Shown: piece after piece, positions 5,445 to 8,734 of the stretch
Layout of the letters: the number at the start of each line of letters is the position of its first letter
Numbering within the stretch: the stretch's first letter is position 1
DNA from: Magnetospira sp.
GTDB lineage: Bacteria > Pseudomonadota > Alphaproteobacteria > Rhodospirillales > Magnetospiraceae
NCBI GenBank assembly: GCA_028277325.1
Contig: JANQGL010000224.1
Coordinates: 1-8,734 of the forward strand
DNA: 8,734 bases
Direction: 5' to 3'
Notes under the pieces: generated by a model
The model's input: the letters and a program-made list of their open reading frames with translations, nothing else
Databases searched by the model: none
Told to the model about the DNA's origin: nothing
Translations under genes and position numbers: made by a program

Positions 5445-6266
5445 ATGATCGGACGCAAGGGAAAACGCGGCGCGCCGGAATCGGTGCACCCCAAGCTGAG
5501 CGGCGACGTGCCGCGGCGGGCCGATCCGCGGCTGGTCGCCGACAACCGGGGGCTGGTGGCCGAAAACCTGTCCAAGCGGTTCAAGAAACGGCCGGTGGTG
5601 CGCGGCGTCACCCTGTCCATGCAGCGTGGCGAGGTGGTCGGCCTGCTGGGCCCCAACGGGGCCGGCAAGACGACCTGCTTCTACATGATCACCGGCCTCA
5701 TCGCGCCCGATTTCGGCCGCGTCACCCTGGACGGTCACGACATCACCGACCTGCCCATGTACCGCCGCGCCCGGCTCGGCATCGGCTACCTGCCGCAGGA
5801 GGCGTCGATCTTCCGCGGCCTGACCGTGGAAGGCAATATCCGCGCCGTCCTCGAAACGGTGGAGAAGTCGCGCGAACGACGCGAGGCGCTGCTCGATTCC
5901 CTGCTCGCCGAGTTCTCGATCACCCATCTGCGGCGGACCCCGGCGCTCGCCCTGTCGGGCGGCGAGCGGCGGCGGGTCGAGATCGCCCGGGCGCTCGCCA
6001 CGCGGCCGCATTTCATCCTGCTCGACGAACCGCTGGCCGGCATCGACCCGATCGCGGTGGGCGACATCCGCGATCTGGTCGGGCATTTGAAGGACCGCGG
6101 CATCGGGGTCCTGATCACCGAACACAACGTGCGCGAGACGCTGGATATCATCGATCGCGCCTACATCATTCACGACGGCACGGTGCTGATGGAGGGGACG
6201 CCGGCCGACATCGTGGGCAACCAGGATGTGCGGCGCGTCTATCTCGGTGAGCGGTTCAGCCTGTAG
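5445..6266 (+). CDS. lptB: LptB: LPS export ABC transporter ATPase
   Basis: 273-residue cytoplasmic ATPase that, as a dimer with LptF and LptG, powers LPS extraction from the inner membrane. All ABC motifs are visible: Walker A GPNGAGKTT (69-77), Q-loop YLPQEASIF with Q118, signature LSGGERRR (170-177), Walker B FILLDEP with D194-E195, D-loop GIDP, and switch H227 in ITEHN. The conserved LptB tail ADIVGNQDVRRVYLGERF is present. The first 35 residues (basic, before LVAENLSKRF) extend beyond E. coli LptB. The start is ATG 5445; GTG 5442 directly before it is possible, and AGGGAG (5425-5430) lies 14 nt before ATG 5445. The gap after lptA is 18 nt. lptF and lptG are not in the window; they normally lie elsewhere. 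Confidence 0.96.
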   Translation: MIGRKGKRGAPESVHPKLSGDVPRRADPRLVADNRGLVAENLSKRFKKRPVVRGVTLSMQRGEVVGLLGPNGAGKTTCFYMITGLIAPDFGRVTLDGHDITDLPMYRRARLGIGYLPQEASIFRGLTVEGNIRAVLETVEKSRERREALLDSLLAEFSITHLRRTPALALSGGERRRVEIARALATRPHFILLDEPLAGIDPIAVGDIRDLVGHLKDRGIGVLITEHNVRETLDIIDRAYIIHDGTVLMEGTPADIVGNQDVRRVYLGERFSL

Positions 6267-6300
6267 CACGACCCGCCCGGTGGCGCGCGCCGGCGGCCGG

Positions 6301-6305
6301 GGAGG
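6301..6305 (+). promoter_or_regulatory. Shine-Dalgarno GGAGG supporting the GTG start of rpoN
   Basis: GGAGG lies 6 nt before GTG 6312. It supports this GTG over the in-frame ATG at 6360, which would cut off part of the conserved sigma-54 Region I. Confidence 0.7.
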
Positions 6306-6311
6306 CGCGGC

Positions 6312-7823
6312 GTGCCGCTGATCCCGCGCGTCGATCTGCGGCAGAGCCAGACCCTGGTCATGACGCCGCAGCTGCAGCAGGCCATCAAGCTGCTGCAGAT
6401 GAGCAACCTGGAACTGGACGCCTACGTCGACCAGGAGCTGGAACGCAATCCCCTGCTGACCCGGGACGACCCGGGGGAGGAAGGGACGGAGACCCCCGAC
6501 CCCCCCGAGGCGGCCGAGGGACGGGCCGCGGTGGACGCGGTCGCGGCCGACGATTCCCTCCTCGGGGTGGCGGAATCGCGCCACGCGATGGACGTCGACG
6601 TGGACAACCAGTTCGGCGACATCGGTGCCGACGCCGCCGGCGCGGCGGCGGCCTTCGACTCGTGGGGCGGCGGCGGGGCGTCCGACTTTTCCGATCCGTC
6701 CGGCGACCTGGAGCGCGTCCTGGCCGACCGGCCGACCCTGCGCGACCGTCTCATCGCGCAGATCAGCCTCGACATCGCCGATCCGGGGGACCGCCTGATC
6801 GCCCTCGGGATGCTCGATCACCTGGACGAATGCGGCTACCTGGCGGCCGACCTGGCGGACCTCGCGGCGCGGCTCGGCTGTCCGGTGGCGCGGGCGGAGG
6901 CGGTCCTCGACCGTCTGCAACGACTCGACCCGGCCGGTCTGTTCGCGCGCGACCTGGCGGAGTGCCTGGCCCTGCAGCTGCGCGAGCGGGACCGTCTCGA
7001 TCCGGCGATGCGGGCCCTGCTCGACAACCTGGAGATGCTGGGCCGTCGCGACACCCAGGCGCTGCTCGCGGCATGCGGCGTCGACGCCGAGGACCTGGCC
7101 GGGATGGTGGCCGAGATCCGCGCCCTCGATCCCAAGCCGGCCCTGGCGTTCGGCGGCGACGCGGCGCCGCCGGTGACCCCGGACATCCTGATGCGGCCCG
7201 GGCCGGACGGCGGCTGGATCGTCGAGCTCAACCCGGACACCCTGCCCAGGGTGCTGGTCAACAACACCTATCACGCCCGAATCCTGGTCCAGACCGACGA
7301 CCGGGCGACCCGTCGCTACCTGTCCGAGAGCCTGCACGCCGCCAACTGGCTGGTCAAGGCACTGCACCAGAGGGCGACCACCATCCTCAAGGTGGCGACG
7401 GAGATCGTCCGCCAGCAGAACGGATTCTTCGCCCATGGGGTGGGCGAACTGCGGCCGCTGATCCTGCGCGACATCGCGGAGGCCATCGAGATGCACGAAA
7501 GCACGGTCAGCCGCGTCACGTCCAACAAGTTCATCGCCACGCCGCGCGGTCTGTTCGAGCTGAAATACTTTTTCACCACGGCGATCGCCGCCGCCGACGG
7601 CGGCTCGTCCCATTCCTCGGAGGCGGTCCGCCATCGGATCAAGGCGCTGATCGAGTCCGAGGAGCCGCGCCGCGTGCTGTCCGACGACAAGATTGTCGAA
7701 CTGCTGCGCAAGGAAGGAATCGACATCGCCCGCCGAACGGTGGCAAAGTATCGTGAAGGCATGCGGATCCCGTCCTCGGTCCACCGGCGGCGCGACAAGC
7801 GGCTCATCCTGGGCGGCAACTGA
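6312..7823 (+). CDS. rpoN: RpoN: RNA polymerase sigma-54 factor
   Basis: 503-residue alternative sigma factor that recognises -24/-12 promoters and needs an AAA+ activator for open-complex formation; it controls nitrogen-related and other genes. Region I is Gln/Leu-rich (RQSQTLVMTPQLQQAIKLLQ, residues 10-29, ending in MSNLEL). Region II (about 50-125) is acidic and low-complexity, as usual for alphaproteobacteria. Region III has the core-binding part, a helix-turn-helix near 387-413 (DIAEAIEMHESTVSRVTSNK) and the invariant RpoN box ARRTVAKYRE at 473-482. The GTG at 6312 is preceded by GGAGG. The 45-nt gap after lptB has no clear promoter or terminator, only GC-rich palindromes such as GGCGCGCGCC, so read-through from the lpt genes is likely. 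No intrinsic terminator was seen after the stop. Confidence 0.97.
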   Translation: MPLIPRVDLRQSQTLVMTPQLQQAIKLLQMSNLELDAYVDQELERNPLLTRDDPGEEGTETPDPPEAAEGRAAVDAVAADDSLLGVAESRHAMDVDVDNQFGDIGADAAGAAAAFDSWGGGGASDFSDPSGDLERVLADRPTLRDRLIAQISLDIADPGDRLIALGMLDHLDECGYLAADLADLAARLGCPVARAEAVLDRLQRLDPAGLFARDLAECLALQLRERDRLDPAMRALLDNLEMLGRRDTQALLAACGVDAEDLAGMVAEIRALDPKPALAFGGDAAPPVTPDILMRPGPDGGWIVELNPDTLPRVLVNNTYHARILVQTDDRATRRYLSESLHAANWLVKALHQRATTILKVATEIVRQQNGFFAHGVGELRPLILRDIAEAIEMHESTVSRVTSNKFIATPRGLFELKYFFTTAIAAADGGSSHSSEAVRHRIKALIESEEPRRVLSDDKIVELLRKEGIDIARRTVAKYREGMRIPSSVHRRRDKRLILGGN

Positions 7824-7845
7824 AGGGAAAAACCGCGAAGGACCG

Positions 7846-7874
7846 TTGACTTGGCCGAACCGGGCAACTAATGT
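7846..7874 (+). promoter_or_regulatory. Sigma-70 promoter of hpf-ptsN
   Basis: TTGACT (7846-7851), a 17-nt spacer and TAATGT (7869-7874), the strongest-looking promoter in the window. The predicted start near 7881 gives a leader of about 109 nt. The inverted repeat ACCGGG-N10-CCCGGT (7859-7864/7875-7880) brackets the -10 box exactly, and CCGGT-N5-ACCGG (7876-7890) overlaps the start site. It makes hpf and ptsN a transcription unit partly independent of rpoN. Confidence 0.75.
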
Positions 7875-7957
7875 CCCGGTCCTTTACCGGCCGATGGTCC
7901 GGATCACCCCCCGAAAGGCATAACGGCGAAGGGACGCTCGCCGCGGGACGGGGCCCG

Positions 7958-7999
7958 ATGGCGAACCGAAACAACTCCAAAGACATGGAATGGACGTAA
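7958..7999 (+). CDS. Possible 13-residue leader ORF overlapping the hpf start
   Basis: ATG at 7958 opens MANRNNSKDMEWT and stops at TAA 7997-7999, overlapping the hpf ATG (7990) by 10 nt in another frame. A purine-rich GGGACGGGG (7945-7953) precedes it, whereas hpf itself has no recognisable Shine-Dalgarno. Translation of this mini-ORF could deliver ribosomes to hpf. Short ORFs arise easily by chance, so confidence is low. Confidence 0.2.
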   Translation: MANRNNSKDMEWT

Positions 8000-8565
8000 C
8001 CGTCAAAGGCAAGAACATGGACGTGGGCGAGGCCCTGCGAGTCCATGTGGTCGACACCCTGAATGGCGCGGTCGGCAAGTATTTCGACCGCGCGATCGAC
8101 GCCAACGTGGTGTTCTCCCGCGAGGCCCATCAGTTCCGGTGCGATCTCCAGGTGCATGCCGGACGCGGCGTGGTGGTGCAGGGCGTGAACCGGGGCGGCG
8201 ACGCCTACGGCGCCTACGACGGGGCGCTGGAGCGAATCGGCAAGCAGCTGCGCCGCTACAAGCGGCGGTTGACCGACTACCACAAGGACGCCCGCGAGGA
8301 CGCCATGGTCACCGCCCAGCAATACGTGCTGGCGCCGGAGGAGGACACCGAGGAGGGATTGGCGGCCGAGGCGTCGCCGATCGTGGTCGCCGAGATGGAA
8401 ACCCGCATCGACACCCTGACGGTCAGCCAGGCGGTGATGCGGATGGACCTGGCGGACCTTTGCGTGGTGATGTTCCGGAACCGGGCGCACGGCGGACTGA
8501 ACGTGGTGTACCGGCGGTCCGATGGCAACATCGGCTGGATCGACCCGGAAGGGTCCGGGAACTAG
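7990..8565 (+). CDS. hpf: Hpf: long-form ribosome hibernation promoting factor (RaiA/HPF family)
   Basis: 191-residue long-form HPF, which binds the 30S decoding region and, through its C-terminal domain, pairs ribosomes into inactive 100S dimers in stationary phase or stress. The N-terminal RaiA fold covers about residues 1-98 (MDVTVKGKNMDVGEALRVHV, later VFSREAHQFRCDLQVHAG and AYGAYDGALERIGKQLRRYK). A variable acidic linker follows (about 110-128). The C-terminal S30AE dimerisation domain covers about 130-187 (SPIVVAEMETRIDTLTVSQA, then MDLADLCVVMFRNRAHGGLN, VVYRRSDGNIGWIDPE). The start at ATG 7990 is the only one in frame consistent with the family; no upstream in-frame start exists nearby and no Shine-Dalgarno is visible. 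The stop TAG is part of the CTAG bordering the palindromic element downstream. Confidence 0.95.
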   Translation: MDVTVKGKNMDVGEALRVHVVDTLNGAVGKYFDRAIDANVVFSREAHQFRCDLQVHAGRGVVVQGVNRGGDAYGAYDGALERIGKQLRRYKRRLTDYHKDAREDAMVTAQQYVLAPEEDTEEGLAAEASPIVVAEMETRIDTLTVSQAVMRMDLADLCVVMFRNRAHGGLNVVYRRSDGNIGWIDPEGSGN

Positions 8566-8626
8566 TGCAGCGATCCAAACGAAAGATTCGGGCGAAGGTC
8601 GGCTTTCGTTTGGTGAATCGCTGCAC
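8565..8626. repeat. Large inverted repeat / hairpin 1 of the element
   Basis: GTGCAGCGAT (8565-8574) pairs perfectly with ATCGCTGCAC (8617-8626), and CCAAACGAAAG (8575-8585) with CTTTCGTTTGG (8603-8613). Only a 3-nt bulge TGA (8614-8616) interrupts the 21-bp stem; the loop is 17 nt. CAAACGAA occurs three times: 8576-8583, inverted 8604-8611, and again 8626-8633. Confidence 0.9.
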
Positions 8627-8653
8627 AAACGAATACTTGGCTGGAGCGCCGGG

Positions 8654-8679
8654 CCGACAAAAGGTGTGCCTTTTGTCGG
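8654..8679. repeat. Perfect 11-bp hairpin 2 of the element
   Basis: CCGACAAAAGG (8654-8664) and CCTTTTGTCGG (8669-8679) are perfect complements around the tetraloop TGTG. The right arm is part of the terminal repeat. There is no T-tract after the stem in either direction, so it is not a classical intrinsic terminator. Confidence 0.9.
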
Positions 8680-8691
8680 AGTCGGTGCACT

Positions 8692-8697
8692 AGGGAG
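8692..8697 (+). promoter_or_regulatory. Shine-Dalgarno AGGGAG for ptsN
   Basis: AGGGAG lies 9 nt before ATG 8707 but only 3 nt before ATG 8701, favouring the second ATG as the ptsN start. Its first two bases belong to the right-hand CTAG of the element. Confidence 0.65.
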
Positions 8698-8706
8698 ACC
8701 ATGGCC

Positions 8707-8734
8707 ATGGAACTCGTGGACATTCTGAGCCCGG
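8707..8734 (+). CDS. ptsN: PtsN (EIIA-Ntr) N-terminus, partial
   Basis: Only nine codons are visible (MELVDILSP, or MAMELVDILSP from ATG 8701), running off the right edge. The start resembles the N-terminus of the nitrogen-PTS EIIA protein (M-x-L-x-D-L-L-S-P), a phosphorylatable regulator that influences potassium transport, nitrogen and carbon metabolism. Position directly after rpoN-hpf is the standard place for ptsN in proteobacteria and is the main evidence. The phosphorylated histidine is outside the window. It is probably co-transcribed with hpf through the palindromic element. ATG 8707 is preferred on Shine-Dalgarno spacing. Confidence 0.75.

Larger units (their letters stand above)
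8562..8693 (+). mobile_element. MITE-like palindromic element between hpf and ptsN
   Basis: The segment 8566-8689 (124 bp) is bounded by CTAG on both sides (8562-8565 and 8690-8693), which can be read as a 4-bp target duplication, or as a TA duplication within CTAG. The ends are imperfect inverted repeats: TGCAGCGA-TCC (left) and TGCACCGACTCC (right, read inward), similarity continuing to an A-rich AAAG. GC is 69 of 124 by my count (56%), well below the neighbours. No ORF of use is inside. Deleting the segment with one CTAG leaves the hpf stop followed 13 nt later by ATG 8707, with AGGGAG between, a normal tight operon junction. No transposase is present, so it would be non-autonomous. Alternatives are a REP/BIME-like repeat or a cis-acting RNA structure native to the operon. 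Confidence 0.55.

Noticed and set aside
6281..6300. GC-rich palindrome (GGCGCGCGCC) between lptB and rpoN as a terminator
   Set aside because: No T-tract follows and the Shine-Dalgarno of rpoN begins immediately after; chance palindromes are common here.
4578..7784. 1068-codon open frame on the minus strand opposite lptA, lptB and rpoN
   Set aside because: The opposite strand carries full sets of recognisable motifs for three known proteins. The antisense translation is Arg/Gly/His/Gln-rich with no domain, as expected from GC-rich third positions keeping antisense frames free of stops.
8654..8679. Hairpin 2 as the intrinsic terminator of hpf
   Set aside because: No T-tract follows the stem on either strand, and ptsN starts 28 nt later on the same strand.

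Overview
The window is very GC-rich, compact chromosomal DNA. Protein families, gene order and codon use point to an alphaproteobacterium, most likely of the Rhodospirillales type. Evidence: a short NrnC-type 3'-5' exonuclease in place of full-length RNase D, kdsD directly followed by lptC with no kdsC between them, and the conserved block kdsD-lptC-lptA-lptB-rpoN-hpf-ptsN. This is mostly housekeeping sequence; species cannot be fixed from sequence alone.

Layout. (1) Positions 1-1824 hold a minus-strand operon, in transcription order yggT-like membrane protein, DUF167 (YggU-like) protein, folD, and the first 95 codons of a predicted membrane-anchored SGNH/GDSL-type protein that runs off the left edge. 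(2) Positions 1825-1960 form a divergent promoter region, with a TTGCCT-N17-TACATT promoter facing left and a TTGACA-N17-CATTAT promoter facing right. (3) Positions 1961-2036 encode tRNA-Ala with anticodon CGC. (4) Positions 2182-2796 encode NrnC. (5) Positions 2899-7823 hold kdsD, lptC, lptA, lptB and rpoN, closely packed on the plus strand. KdsD supplies arabinose-5-phosphate for Kdo; LptC, LptA and LptB are the inner-membrane adaptor, periplasmic bridge and ATPase of lipopolysaccharide export; rpoN encodes sigma-54. (6) Positions 7846-7874 hold a strong promoter that starts a separate hpf-ptsN unit (ribosome hibernation factor and nitrogen-PTS EIIA); only the first codons of ptsN are inside the window.

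The most unusual object is about 124 bp of lower-GC, heavily palindromic DNA between hpf and ptsN (8566-8689). It is bounded on both sides by CTAG, has imperfect terminal inverted repeats, and contains two strong hairpins. Removing it with one CTAG copy rebuilds a tight hpf-ptsN junction with a well-placed ribosome binding site. This looks like a miniature transposable element (MITE) that inserted at the hpf stop codon. Other points worth a look: LptA is a tandem duplication of the usual single domain; a near-consensus sigma-54 site overlaps the sigma-70 promoter of the cluster that ends in rpoN; and the hpf promoter and leader carry an inverted repeat over the -10 box and a 13-codon ORF overlapping the hpf start. 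I found no CRISPR array, no prophage genes, and no clearly new multi-gene system.
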